From: Enoplolaimus lenunculus
Taxonomy: Eukaryota; Nematoda; Enoplea; Enoplida; Thoracostomopsidae
DNA length: 64,000 bases
Assembly (NCBI GenBank): GCA_030248215.1
Contig: JASANG010000449.1
Span: 1-64,000 of the forward strand
Reading direction: 5' to 3'
Part shown: positions 52,401 through 64,000 of the stretch, one piece after another
Layout: each line of letters starts with the position of its first letter
Position numbering within the stretch: the stretch's first letter is position 1
Program-made: the position numbers and the translations under genes
The notes under the pieces: model-generated
What the model was told of the DNA's origin: nothing
Database searches by the model: none
The model's input: only the letters and a program-made list of their open reading frames with translations

Positions 52401-55151
52401 CCCAATCTCATTATCAGGGGCGTTAGAGCGGCGGAGTTCAGAATTGCGTTCTAGAGCTTGATTTGTAGTGCTGTCCACATCCGGATATTCGAAAGGTGCA
52501 AGCGGAGGTCAAAAAACCAGAGTCAGAGCAGGTCATCAAATTTTGCCAGAACCGAAGACGGAGGCGAACCAAATTTACGTCATAAAAATAATGTTCCATT
52601 TGGAAATTTTAGCGCAAAGTAAAAGTAGTTAAGCTTTCGACCTGGCAATGCTGAATAAGAGATGGTCTTCATTTTAAGTACCAAAGAGACTGCATCCATA
52701 ATTAAGGTCTGTTCGAAGATACAGTCCATAAGGCTTAAATAGAGTCCATAAATGGAACCAAATCAGCAGAATGTTCTAGAATGCTTAAATGGGTACAAAC
52801 ACTCATACAACCCGCATAAACGTTAATATCAAACCAGAAATACGATTAATCGCCATTGCGGGACTTGAACATTCCTCGTAGCAAGTCAGTTCTGCCCAAG
52901 AAAAAGAACATAAAAATGAAGAGTGTCTGATCAAACTAACATGAAATGAATTAAAAAGTAACAGGTAATAAACGAATAACAGGGTGTACTTATACTCTCG
53001 AGAAACAAAATAAGTATCAGCTGCCCCCCTCTTATTCGGCTCACTATAGTATAAAAGAGATCAACATCACATCAACGCCAAATACACATCATAGATTGAC
53101 TTCTTTGACAGGCGTTAAAATTCAACATTACAACAATTTACCACGTTTTGTGCGTTGAAAAAATGGAACAAATTGCAAAATTGCAATTTGCAGTAATTAC
53201 AAAATGTTTGCGTTGCTCGAAAACGTTTAATTATAACTGCGGGCAGTTTACAAGAACTTTTACTTGATACTCTGGACATAGTTTTTTTATTTTCTCCATG
53301 AAAAAAATAGTTTGCATAAAATTTGCAATACTTAACTTGTGTGCAAAAACATTCGTCACGTATTAAAACTCATAGGTTTTACACACAAGATTCGAGATGC
53401 ATGGGGAGTGCCCGTTGCTACAATAAAATCGTTTTGAAGGCCAAATACAAAATTTAGGTTTAAACATTGTACAAAGTTTGCCTGTTATTAATTTTAAACA
53501 ACTGTTTTATACTTGGACCGCTAATTATAAACACGTCCGAAAAATAGTGTGTCAGTTTGATACTCTAATGACTATCTACGCGGGAAATTTTAGAATCCGT
53601 TCTTCTGTTTGAGTCGTGCTGATTTTGCAATAATCAAACAGGCTCAATTGAATGGTTTTAAATTTGATTAAAAACTGAGTGAAATTTAACACTTGAGTCT
53701 TTTGAATGAGTCAAATTTAAAACTCACCGCAAATTAGAATTTTGTTTAAATTTCACATTGAGTCTGGAATGCCCGTACCCTGAAGTTTTTGTAACTTCAG
53801 ATTAAAAGAGAGCAGTAGACAACTAAACATTTTATAATCCTTAATTTTGTTTGAAATATTATGTTAATTGAAGAGGATGTTTGAGCGGAAACTGATTCTC
53901 TTACCTTACTTTTCGGTTTCGCTCTGTACCGTATTTTAAAAATGCATAATTACAACCCTTGGTTCTTTTTACGTTTGTGGTCGCTGCGTTGTATTTGATT
54001 TCAATTTGTGTCAAACATGTACCCCACCGCAACTATCAAACGCTGCGCACAGGCAACATGTGAGAAGGGGTCAACGTTATGCCATAATTAAGTCAGTAAA
54101 ATATTTCCAAGTTCTTCAAAAATTCCATGGTGTGCTTGTTAAAATAAACACGCATATGCTGAGCATTACTATACCGTATCAGTATATCAGTCTAAACTTA
54201 ACTAAATTAATTCCAATCATGAAGCCTGTATATCAGGTATTTATGCGACAAAATTTTTCACTCTAATACTTCGTAAGACAAAACACTTAAAATGATGCTG
54301 AATAGTTTCGCGTAAAATTTTGTCAAAAATTTTTGCGTCCTAAACTTTTAAAACACCATAAATTTTAAATAAAAATATCGCTAAAGTTTGCCTAGTTTGA
54401 AACCAAATTCACGGTTGGCTGGCTTTGTTGTTAAATTTGCTCAACGAAAACAAAAATTAATAGACAACAGCGGGCAGAAATTTCAAAAAAAAATTAAACT
54501 TTTAAATTGTGTCCTAGAATCGTATCGTATATAAACTCAACGACAGCGTTGTTATAATCTTTACTCATCAGTGTAAAGTGTTCATAAAGTGTTGTATTTT
54601 AACTTTTGCTAAAACTATAAAGTAAGTTTTGTTATTGTTTTTAATATTCAATAAATTTGAGTTCGATTAAGGTGGAACTTCATGACGGAATAGAGACAGT
54701 TCCTGTTGAACCATTTTTCTTGATACATTTCGTTTTATAATTAAAGCGAACTGAGTCAGCTTGACTTTTCGTGGTCGAAAAAAATGCAGTTCCCTATATG
54801 AGAGAAGGGAGGTACAGATTACAAAATTCGGACCAGTTTTAGATTTGACCAGTGTATGTTTAGAAAATAAGCTTGGCTTGGGCTAAGATTTAATTTGTTC
54901 CGTAACTTCGTTGTTTCAGAATTCAGTTAAGCTTGTGAATAATAGTTGTAATTTTCAAATATGGTTTGAGTTGTATTTGTTTAAAATTTGAATTCTGTCT
55001 GGTTTGAAATTGCAAAACTTGCGTTGGAAAGTTACTTATTGTAGCGAGTTGTGCGTTGCAAAAAACACAATCTGCAATCAGAATTCGCAACAACGCTCAC
55101 AAGACGCTGTGTGGTTTTATAGTTAACTGGTTTATTTCAGACCGTAATATC

Positions 55152-57911
55152 ATGGAAGGTGCTCCGGCTGTTGTGGCCCACATTCTTTCGGTGGCTACCG
55201 TTCTTCTCTGTTTGATCTCGGTTCCGATTATATACCGCCAGATTAGCCGAGTTGAACTTGAATTGGAAACCCACGCTGATGAGTTCCAGGTAAGTTGGGT
55301 TTAATTTTTTCACAAGTACACAAATGATCGTGGCCAGGATTTTTGGAAATGGTTGACGTTCTAGGTTTCTAAAGCCCTTGATCAAAAATCCAAAAACGGG
55401 CTTGTCTCTGAAACCCATACCCCTGGCTACGCCTTGGAACTTAACCGCTTCTCACATTGAGTTGCCTGTAGGCAACTCAGCGCAGTGTATATACGTTAAA
55501 TAGTATATATCGCACCGTGTTTAACAATTGCAACACGTATACATAGTACTAAATCAGCACAAGACGTGAGAGCCCCCTCGGGCTCGAGCGTCAAGCTCCA
55601 ATAGCTGAGTGGTGATGGTATACGCCTCCCACTCCAGTCACTGGAGTTCGAATCCTAGCATAAAAGTAGGTCTCAGGGGAAATAGAAAATATTCATGTGA
55701 GAAAGGGTTAAGCGAAAAATTTTCAGTTTACTATCTTTTTATACAAAAATTAATGCCACGCAATTAAATATTGTAAAAGTTTTAATATTTTAACTATTAC
55801 TCCGACACGGTCAAAATATCAGCTATATTATCTCTACACTTTGTCTTCTAGATGGATTTGTCTGAAATTTTTACGTTACCGTTCTGTACCAAACAAAGCA
55901 AACAAAAATTCGACGGATTGCCTATTATCATTTAGGTTTAGCTGATTTATGAATTTCGTTTGAGAACATAGTTTGACATACACATACTAAACAGATGTCA
56001 AACAAATTATGCATTTTGAAAATATTTATATTGAATTTTTTACCAAATTTTAGGTGATCAGCGAAGACTTTGATGGTCTGTTGTGGAAATTGCAACAACA
56101 AATGCCACGATCTCGAATTGCTCGACAAGCGTATCCACGAAACCTTTGCAGTAAGTAAGCTTATTTATTGATTAGATAGCATATCATGCAATGTCTGCGA
56201 TTAGGCAACAAAACAGACTGGAACCTCAAAACGCAGAACTGTACCTCTAGGCACATTAGGACGTACAACAGTACGTTTCGGGGTTAGACCCGTTTGTGAA
56301 TTTTATATTTAGTAACTTTTTCGATTGCTACACACGAAAACCCCTTCGAAATATTTAAGAACGTATCCCGTATTCCCGTTTTTGCAATCCTGGTATTTTA
56401 TACCTTGTGAGTAGATACATGATCGTTACGTAATGCATGAACCAAGAATTTTTATTGTTTTGCTTCTATCGTATGTTATCGTAAAATGTTTGAATAATTT
56501 TATTTTCTAGAATGTAACGAAAACAACCGATGTCCACCAGGGCCACCAGGTCCACCTGGTGCACGTGGTGTCGATGGCCAATCTGGCGAACGTGGTGCTG
56601 ATGGTCAACGAGGATCGGCAGGCACACGAGCTCCAGTGCCTATCGATGAAGCCCGAGGCTGCCGATTGTGCCCGAAAGGACCACCCGGACCCCCTGGTCG
56701 ACCTGGTCCACAAGGTTTGCCTGTAAGTGGCGGTAACATTTTATCGTTTAGGTGCAAGAAACTAATCACTGAACTACAGAGTTTGTGAACAGAACAATTA
56801 GGAAACAGAGAGAAAATTCCTATAGTTAGCGTAGCAATTAGCGGCGGTTATAGATGTGGCTTCCGGTCAAATAACTTCGTTTACTTTATTTATCACTTTT
56901 TCGCTCCACATCGAAAATAATTGGCACAGGTTTAAGCTTAAAATGAGGTTTCAGGGCGGTGCTGGTGTCATTGGTGCACATGGTGTCGACGGTATGCCTG
57001 CTCCCGATGGACAACCCGGCCCACCTGGTCCTCCCGGTCAACCAGGCCGAGATGGTCAACCCGGCCGACCTGGCGAACGTGGTGCAAACGGATCCCGAGG
57101 ACAAAAAGGACCACCAGGAAACCCAGGTACGTTTGTTTGTGTTGTAAACACATTTATTTTAATTTATTACGGTATTTGCTTGTAATTTTTTGATTTTTCA
57201 CTACTCAATATATAATTTGTAACTTTCAGTACGAACTAAACTATGGATGTTCATTGAGAATGTTTCAGAACACTGTTTCATTCATCAACAAACTTGTATA
57301 ACATTTTAAACGTATTTTTAGTGCCTACACTTTAATTACTTATCAATACTAATTTTAAAGAGTACATTTATCTGCCTTTTTAGGTGGACGAGGTCCCCCC
57401 GGCCCACCAGGTCCACAAGGCAGCGCAGGCGAACCTGGCCGAGATGGTCAACCAGGCGCTCGTGGCGATCCTGGCCGTGCTGGTACTCCTGGCAACCGTG
57501 GCCGAGATGGTATCCCTGGACGTCCTGGCAGAATTGGTAAGTATTCTTCGAATGTTATTGTTTTTAATCGTAAGAGGTTTACCGTAATTAATATTCTTAA
57601 TGCCTAAATTTAATTAAGCTTTGGACTTGGTGTTTGAGTGAAGTGCATTGCTCGGGACTACTTGAGAGGGGCATATGGGGAAAGTCGTAAATTTCGCAAA
57701 TTCGTAAGGTGTACAATCATGTAAGCTGGGAAGATTCTTCTGATACACCCCAAATCCAAAATTAAAGTAAATTTGACACAGAGTCAGGTCTTTAAAATTG
57801 ACTGATTTTTAACGCTAACAGGCGACAATTTTAGGTATCACTGGCAAAGACGCTCAATACTGTCCCTGCCCACGACGAACCTTCGGCAAAAAGAGCAAGA
57901 AATCAACTTAG
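55152..57911 (+). CDS. Cuticle collagen A (complete)
   Basis: A secreted structural collagen of the nematode cuticle. Six exons, 55152-55289, 56054-56150, 56511-56722, 56955-57126, 57384-57536 and 57835-57911, join in phase and give 282 residues. Seen: an N-terminal hydrophobic segment (about 7-29) in the nematode cuticle-collagen block; a dibasic processing site R-I-A-R at 67-70 before a conserved YPRN; a Cys cluster (Cys78, Cys80, Cys86); a short Gly-X-Y block; a non-collagenous break with CRLC; a long Gly-X-Y block from about 134; and a C-terminal YCPCPRR followed by a Lys-rich tail. TTTATTTCAG ends 11 nt before the ATG, which fits trans-splicing of a leader. An AATAAA at 58316 is a plausible poly(A) signal. 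Intron 1 contains a TTAA-flanked element. It lies tail to tail with collagen B. Confidence 0.95.
55441..55711. mobile_element. TTAA-flanked MITE carrying a tRNA-like segment, copy 3 (complete)
   Basis: It runs from TTAACCGCTTCTCACAT to ATGTGAGAAAGGGTTAA in intron 1 of collagen A. The tRNA-like part at about 55594-55660 reads on the plus strand: TAGCTGAGTGGTGATGG, an anticodon-arm region CGCCTCCCACTCC, then GGAGTTCGAATCC. Confidence 0.8.
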
Positions 57912-58315
57912 ATCCGACAACTGCGGTGACGCGTCAAATGATTCCGAGTCTTGTAACCATCAATTCAAGCAGTGTTTTGACTACGATTGCAGTTTTGAAA
58001 CTGTTTCTTATTGTTCGAAAATTTTAGAAGCATACTTGAGTTGTTCATTTTAATTGAAAAATTGCTAGATTCAGTTGAATTTTGCCTAAAGCACGTGTGA
58101 ATGAAAGCTTCCCCATTATAAAGAGTATCAGGTTATTTTTTGGTTCCATTGGCACTGTAACGTTTGCCAGCTGATTTAATTTAGACTACTCTACGGATAT
58201 GTGATATGATAGAAGTTTGCGAAAATTTCTTTTCATTATTCGTTCACGCGTGTCAAATGCAAATGTTACAACAGTGTTTCTGTTTGAATTTTAAAAATTA
58301 AGTCAAAAGTTTCAC

Positions 58316-58321
58316 AATAAA
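58316..58321 (+). terminator. Candidate poly(A) signal of collagen A
   Basis: A canonical AATAAA lies about 405 nt after the collagen A stop codon in AT-rich sequence. Its assignment is positional only. Confidence 0.3.
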
Positions 58322-59283
58322 ATTAAATGAGTTCTTTGCTGTCATTGGTTATGGCTACGCAACACTGCGTTCAATGGCGAATAAAAATGTTTATAAAGAA
58401 ACTATTTGATTGGTTAAGTTAAAATATTGAAACTCAACGGACGTTTTTATTCAACAAAACAAAGTCGTTAAAACTAAAAGTATTACTTTTTGTACGGCAT
58501 GCGATGCAATTGTGACATTTTGAGTTAATAGTCATTTGCACGATTTAGGTTCAAAAATAATCGAAGTGGCTGGAACACTATGGCAGTAGGTAGAACAACC
58601 CAATTGGCGATTACTGTAGTTACCTGAATAAACGGAGGGCGATAATGAGGGATTGGTTAAGCCAAGTCTTTAAGCGTAAAAATTAGCCTATACCTTAGCC
58701 TAAGCCTAAGTCTAAACCTAAACCTAAGCAAAAAATAGTATAAAGCTTCACCTTACTCTATTGCAGTCACACAGAAAAACGTACCAACCTGATCTTTACA
58801 TGAGTCAAACCGGAACATAATCGCGCATAACTTTCAAAATCAACCTAACAAAGCTTTGAAACATTCTTTAATTGTTCAAGATTCTCCTAATTCGTAGTGT
58901 GAATAAAGCTTAAGAATCAGTCAACGTGTTTTATTCATTCATTAAGCGTACTCGATGTATTTATATTTGAATATTGCTTGCGTTTCAAAATTAGCCAATC
59001 GTTCTTTGTTATTAAATTTAGTTAAGCAGTTTCGGCCAGAAAGTGAAAGTCACAATTTTGGGATTGTTTGCTGCACCCTTTTCCAAGCCATCTTGACTTG
59101 TACGCATATGACAAAACTATTTATGCCAAAGAGAACTGTGGTGCCAAAAGGGTATGAGAAAAAAATTTCTAAAGTAAACAAAATTAATTCCGTATCAATA
59201 CACCTATGTAGTCAACAGGCATTCCAGAATACATCCGAAACCTGTGATGAAACAAAATTTGTATATAAAGTATAAATAAAAAT

Positions 59284-59435
59284 GGCCCATGTATAGAACA
59301 GGGCCGGAACAGTAGTATAAGTATATTCCTAAGCCTAAGCCTAAACCTAAGCAAAAAAAAAATAGTGTAAAGCTTAAACTGACTCTATTTATAGCCCCTT
59401 CGGAAAACGATCCGTCCCTGTTCTATACATGGGCC
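59284..59435. mobile_element. TTAGGC-bearing hAT-like MITE with perfect 8-bp target duplication
   Basis: It is flanked by ATAAAAAT at 59276-59283 and 59436-59443. The ends GGCCCATGTATAGAACAGGG and CCTGTTCTATACATGGGCC are perfect inverted repeats. It is the shortest and cleanest member apart from the 137-bp copy, with three CCTAAG-type units on one side only. Confidence 0.9.
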
Positions 59436-60356
59436 ATAAAAATCATTTTGATAGTTTAAATTTTAACACTAATCAGTAGAAATGTTATCCAAAAATATAA
59501 GTTTTTTAAGATTCGGTTTGATAAATCTAAGCAATTGAAGCTTTCAATGTTGTCGAAAACTTTAATATAAAATTCCGCAAAATGGCACAACTTTTACTAA
59601 AATACGATAAACTTTACTGTTGTGAAATTAACCTTAATCCATTGCTGTGTTTGAAATTAGTTATGAATAACTTTATGGTTGAACACAAACCAGTGAGATA
59701 TAACCAATTTACATATGGCAATAGCTTGATCAATTGCTGTTTAATATTTTCAATAACTTGAAAGGTTCACAACCATTTGTGGTGCCACGTACGGCAACAA
59801 AACGGGTTTTGGCTCTTGTTTTGTTGTGATTTTTCTCCTTGGAACTCAAGCAAATTTAGTAGGAACATTTCTGGTCTTTGCAAACGTTCTGGCCGCTCAA
59901 TATATTTTGTCGGTATTTTTGGCGTAATTTTAAAATGTTTACTTGCCAAAATTTTGATGTTTGCTGTACGTCTAAAGGGTTTCCGACTATTAGGTTACCA
60001 TCTGATGTATTAATAGAGTAAATTTTAAATTTTCGTTAATTTTTAAATTTTGTTTAATGAGAGTCAGGTGTTTGACGTGAAACATGTCGGAAATCCGAAA
60101 ATACAAACCGTATAGGGTTACATATAATATCCCATTTTATTGCAACTAAAATGGAAATGTAACTATAAACGTAAACAAAACAATACAACAAGGTTTAATA
60201 CATGATTTGCATATTCAACCAGGTTCTCATTTAGCACTAACCTAAGAAATAGTGAATTTAGGAATGTTCGAAATGCCAGGTTCAACTTATATTGTCAAAA
60301 AATTATGCAGGTTTTAAACAGGAAAATATTCGAAAAAAATTACGCGACTCAACAGA

Positions 60357-60631
60357 GTTTTACCTTCTCACTTATACAGTATATATACAAATGAACAGCT
60401 AAATACAAATATATACAAGCAATACAGACTCTGTGAGCAGTGTTTAACAAAAATAACATATGCGAAGTGTAAAATTTCCACTAGACGTGACAGCCCAATC
60501 GGGCTCGAGCGTCAAGCTGCTATAGCTCAGTACTCATCGTAAGCGCCTCTACCCGTGAGACTGGGGATCGAATCTTACCTTGAAATTATATTTCAAATGG
60601 AATTAAAAATATTCATGTTCAAAACGGTTAA
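60357..60631. mobile_element. TTAA-type MITE with tRNA-like segment, degenerate copy 4
   Basis: It starts TTTTACCTTCTCACTTAT and ends ATTCATGTTCAAAACGGTTAA. CTATAGCTCAGTACTCATCG and GGGATCGAATC replace the A- and B-box-like parts. Confidence 0.55.
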
Positions 60632-60849
60632 AGCGAAGAGGTATACAGGTGGTTCTAAAGTGGAGTTTTTTAATTAACCAACGTATGAGTTACGTTACAA
60701 ATTCAGAAAACATTGGCCTTGTGGTCAAAGCTTCCAGTTGAAAACAGGTATACTAACAACCAAATGCGAAAATCTACTCACCAATCCCATTGCTTTATTT
60801 CGATTACAATATTTAAATTTATTTTTCAATTAAAAGTTGATCCTAATTT

Positions 60850-63460
60850 TTAAGTTGCAGCGGCTGCTGCAACAGCGGATGAAGCTCTACCAAACGTTCG
60901 CCGCGGACACGGGCAATATTGAGCATCTTTTCCAGCAAGACCTAAAATATAAATTTGAATTTAAATCTATTGTAGCCTTGTGATCTGTAACACTCAAAAA
61001 ATTATTCGATATTTTATGTCATGTAAAGATCAGGGGCGCAACGTGTTTCTATGGGACTAGAATAGAATAAGCGTAAGTTTAAGAATATGTTTTTGCTTGG
61101 CTTAGGCTTAAGGCTTAGGCTTTGGAATATGCTCTTTCTTACGCTTTGGCTTAGGCTTAGGTTTAGGCTTAGGCTTAGGAATATGCTTATAATACAGCTC
61201 TGCCGTGTTCTTTACATTGGCCGAAATATTTATAACTGATAGGCTTTGGAATATGCTCTTTCTTACGCTTTGGCTTAGGCTTAGGTTTAGGCTTAGGCTT
61301 AGGAATATGCTTATAATACAGCTGTGCCCTGTTCTTTACATTGACCGAAATATTTATAACTGATGTAAAGTGTGTTTGATCAATTGCTTAGAATTTAGTC
61401 TATAGATTTAGAATAGAACTGTTGATGTGCGTGGAGTTTCTGCAAAATATTAATAATCCTAGGAATAAGCGTAATTATTTAATATACTTTGATACTGTGG
61501 ATGAACTGTTCAAACTTTATCCAGCTCACTTTTGGGGGGGGGGTGGCTAAATTGTTTAGGAGAAGCACAAACGGAATTCCGATGACTTACTAGCGATTTT
61601 GAAACTATTCTAGATTAAGAGGGGGCAAAATTTTTCTAAGAGGGCTGAGTTTCTACACAGGCCCTGGTCCGGCTAAGGGTCTTGACAGTGTTCAGGTTGA
61701 TAACTTTTACAAATCCAAAACATCCGGTGTGCAACTGTTATTAATTAGAATATTTTTGAACTACGAAGATCAGGTAGCAAACTTAATTCCATGCCTAGTT
61801 TGATTTCAATTCTTTACTCGCTTAGTCTCATATTTTAGGAGCGACACAAATTATATATTTATCAAAAGATTGTAGCATGATCCTAATTCTCACGGGTATT
61901 TAAAGAACTTCTAATTGTTATTTTAAGAACTGTAATTGTTCTATTGTTGACTTACCAATTCGTCCAGGAAGTCCTGGAATTCCGTCACGTCCACGGCTGC
62001 CTGGTCGACCAGCAGCTCCTGGGTCTCCACGTGGTCCTGCCGCGCCGTTTCGGCCCGGTTCTCCATCAGGTCCAGGGGGTCCAAGTTCACCTGGTGGTCC
62101 ACGACGTCCTGAAATAGATATGTTTGGCTGTTTTATTGTCGAATATGTAATATAAAGATAAATTTTGTCATTTTTTTCTTGAAATCAAACAATTGCAGCA
62201 TATCTGTAATTCACAATTTAGTGATTTATACGTGATTTACAATAATTATGAGTATTAAAATAACAGGATTTTCACAAAACTTACCACTTTCACCAGGTGG
62301 CCCTTTTTGTCCACGAGTTCCGTTTTCGCCAGGAGGACCTTGTCGGCCCGGATTGCCATCACGGCCTGGTTCACCAGGCGGGCCTTGTGGACCAGGATCG
62401 CCATCTGGTGCCGGCATGCCGTCGACACCATGTGCTCCGATCACTCCGCCAGAACCCTATAACGCATTCAATTTGCGCATGATAGAGGTTGTTAAAGTAG
62501 CTGTTTTATATATACATTAATATCTGGTTTAGTGGAAAAATTTTCAATAGACTTTACGTTAATTGTGTAAGCACCGAGTTGTATTCAGAAACTTTCAGCC
62601 GCCAAAGCGCTGAAACTACCCCCTGCGTTATTAAACCGGCTTTAATAGTTGACGTTTTAGTTTAAGAAGACTATGGGTGACGCTATAATTGTCGTGTGGC
62701 GCCGTCCGTCACCGCCAGTCGTTGTCCAGCACCATGTGACGGATGGCGCTGGATATTCTCAAAGTATAACGCCACCATAAGAATAACTAACAAGACGTTC
62801 ATTTAAAATTAACATTTTGAATGCAACAAAATTATACTTCTTTTCCTTTCAAAATGACTTTTTTTGGACCCGCGCAAAATATATCAAACTAAAGACGAAC
62901 GCATTTTGTACTTCAAGTCCTGGCGGTCCAGGCGGTCCTGGTGGTCCAGGTGGGCCTTTCGGACACAAACGACATCCTCGAGCTTCATCGATCGCGACCG
63001 GTGCTCTCGTTCCAGCAGATCCTGGCTGCCCGTTGATTCCACGTTCGCCAGGAGCGCCGTCCCGGCCACGATCACCAGGTAGACCAGGCGGTCCAGGTGG
63101 ACAAGCGTTGTTCTCGTTGCATTCTGGAAACACGTTTCGACATTTTAGTTTTAGAATTATTTAAATTTCAGCAAGTTTTATGCTACCTAATTTCCACGGA
63201 AGCAATGCTTTACATTGTATTCTTGCGTTCACAAAACAAATAATTTTTGGAAAATCCCATTTTTAGCTTCTAAAAAGTTTAGTAAAATTTGTCTCAAATT
63301 CATACCAGAAAGTAGAATTTATGAGAAAAAAAATTGTGATGGTTTGATGAAAAAAGTACTTACTGCATAAGTTTCGAGGATAGTTTTGACGAGCCACTCG
63401 CATTTTCGGCATGTTACTCTTTGCTTTCCATACCAACGAATAGAATTCGTCACTTTTCAA
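60850..63460 (-). CDS. Cuticle collagen B (5' exon outside the window)
   Basis: A nematode cuticle collagen. Visible exons 63460-63364, 63123-62912, 62456-62285, 62108-61956 and 60941-60850 join in phase and encode 241 residues. The first four visible exons are 97, 212, 172 and 153 nt, exactly the sizes of exons 2-5 of collagen A. Seen: the R-V-A-R processing site before YPRN, the paired Cys region, two Gly-X-Y blocks separated by the [16 protein letters not shown] break, the shared [15 protein letters not shown] segment, and YCPCPRR near the C terminus. The tail differs from A: Ala-rich instead of Lys-rich. The hydrophobic N-terminal exon (about 46 codons in A) is not found between 63461 and 64000 and must lie further along, so the gene is partial here through the window edge, not through damage. 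Confidence 0.93.
61013..61346. mobile_element. TTAGGC-bearing hAT-like MITE with an internal 124-bp tandem duplication
   Basis: It starts about TATGTCATGTAAAGATCAGG and carries CTTAGG tracts. AGGCTTTGGAATATGCTC recurs at 61117 and 61241, duplicating the right end together with a short piece of flank (GAAATATTTATAACTGAT). It lies in the last intron of collagen B. Confidence 0.75.
62672..62779. mobile_element. Short GC-rich palindromic MITE in a collagen B intron
   Basis: TATGGGTGACGCTATAATTG at the left is the near-inverse of the right end GTATAACGCCACCATA. Its centre has GGCGCCGTCCGTCACC facing GTGACGGATGGCGC. Its small size makes it a good type for the family. Confidence 0.65.
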
Positions 63461-64000
63461 CTAAAATATAAGAAATATATTTAGTATCTTAGTATGCGAG
63501 TTAGTTTATAGATCAGAAAAATATCAGACAGCTTTAAAACAAAAAATTCGTGTTGTCAATACGATAGGGATAATTTTGCTAAACACGATTCAATATTTCT
63601 TTGGCATCAATTTTACACTTTACTAAATAGTCCCCCTCAAAGATGTCCATTGTCTCCCGCTGTCTTCTGTCCGTTTACATTTGCTAAATAATTAACCGTT
63701 TTAGGGTGAATTTTAACCCACGGGGGCACAGCTACTTAGAGCGGGGTATCGAGGTGATGAAGGTGCCGCCCCTTTGCGGGCATAATTTTTTGACAGTATT
63801 TATGCAATTCTATGCTACGAATATTTTTTAGCCGCTCTACTATTTACTATGCCTGCTGGCTAAAATCTTAAACTAACTCGATTTAAGCTTAAACTAATTC
63901 AACAGCATTAAATTAGCTTTTTAGATTAACTGAAGTAACAAGTATGTTTACGCTCAAATTCATTAAAAACCTTACATATTTTTTAGTTTAAATTAAACTT
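63461..64000. other. Collagen B intron 1 (continuing past the window)
   Basis: No exon with the cuticle-collagen N-terminal block is present on the minus strand here. The last 135 bp belong to the TAGATTAACTAAACTAAC dispersed repeat. Confidence 0.55.

Larger units (their letters stand above)
49906..55151. other. Region between glutaredoxin B and collagen A
   Basis: It holds a CCGAGACC-rich block (about 50595-50680), a TTAGGC element (51086-51257), a LINE fragment split by another TTAGGC element (51750-52400), a GTGACCCGAATAAGAG-type element (about 52651-53045) and otherwise featureless AT-rich DNA. No host gene was recognised. Confidence 0.5.
57912..60849. other. Shared 3' region between the two convergent collagen genes
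   Basis: It contains the probable 3' UTR of collagen A, a degenerate TTAGGC element (about 58650-58806), a clean TTAGGC element (59284-59435) and a degenerate TTAA/tRNA element (about 60357-60631). No further gene is seen. Confidence 0.5.

Noticed and set aside
56507-56713. Arg/Ser/Trp-rich ORF opposite collagen A
   Set aside because: Antisense shadow of Gly-X-Y codons; the same happens opposite collagen B at 62248-62520 and 62817-63164.

Overview
The window is nuclear DNA from an AT-rich, intron-rich nematode. Two structural cuticle collagen genes with the nematode-specific N-terminal block are decisive. A novel-type protein kinase C of the TPA-1 class and dispersed repeats built on the hexamer TTAGGC (the common nematode telomere unit) agree with this. 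The long introns and heavy load of small transposons fit a larger, repeat-rich nematode genome better than Caenorhabditis; I cannot name the species.

Layout. 976-19540 (-): a delta/theta-class protein kinase C in 19 coding exons that join in phase (C2, pseudosubstrate, C1A, C1B, Ser/Thr hinge, AGC kinase, turn and hydrophobic motifs), about 871 residues from the chosen Met. A possible extra upstream exon lies at 29289-29481. 19607-39287 has no confident gene and is packed with transposon remnants, a 417-bp tandem duplication and a 62-63-bp minisatellite. 39288-41645 (-) and 47875-49905 (+): two dithiol glutaredoxins, head to head, with matching introns. 41646-47874 holds hAT-like elements, a terminal-inverted-repeat element with internal tandem repeats, a LINE fragment and, at its edge, a tRNA-Gly-derived SINE. 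49906-55151 holds a LINE fragment interrupted by a miniature transposon. 55152-57911 (+) and 60850-63460 (-, 5' end outside the window): two cuticle collagens, tail to tail, again with identical exon lengths.

The five genes do not form a pathway or operon. The repeated theme is inverted duplication of small gene families separated by repeats. PKC is a diacylglycerol/phorbol-ester signalling kinase, the glutaredoxins reduce disulfides with glutathione, and the collagens are secreted cuticle components.

Most of the remaining DNA is non-autonomous DNA transposons. The most striking family carries internal telomere-like (TTAGGC)n tracts, has related inverted ends and makes 8-bp target duplications. 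A second family has TTAA ends and carries a tRNA-like segment. No CRISPR array, rRNA gene, intact tRNA gene, LTR element or virus-like element was recognised. All exon models come from reading splice signals and phase by eye.
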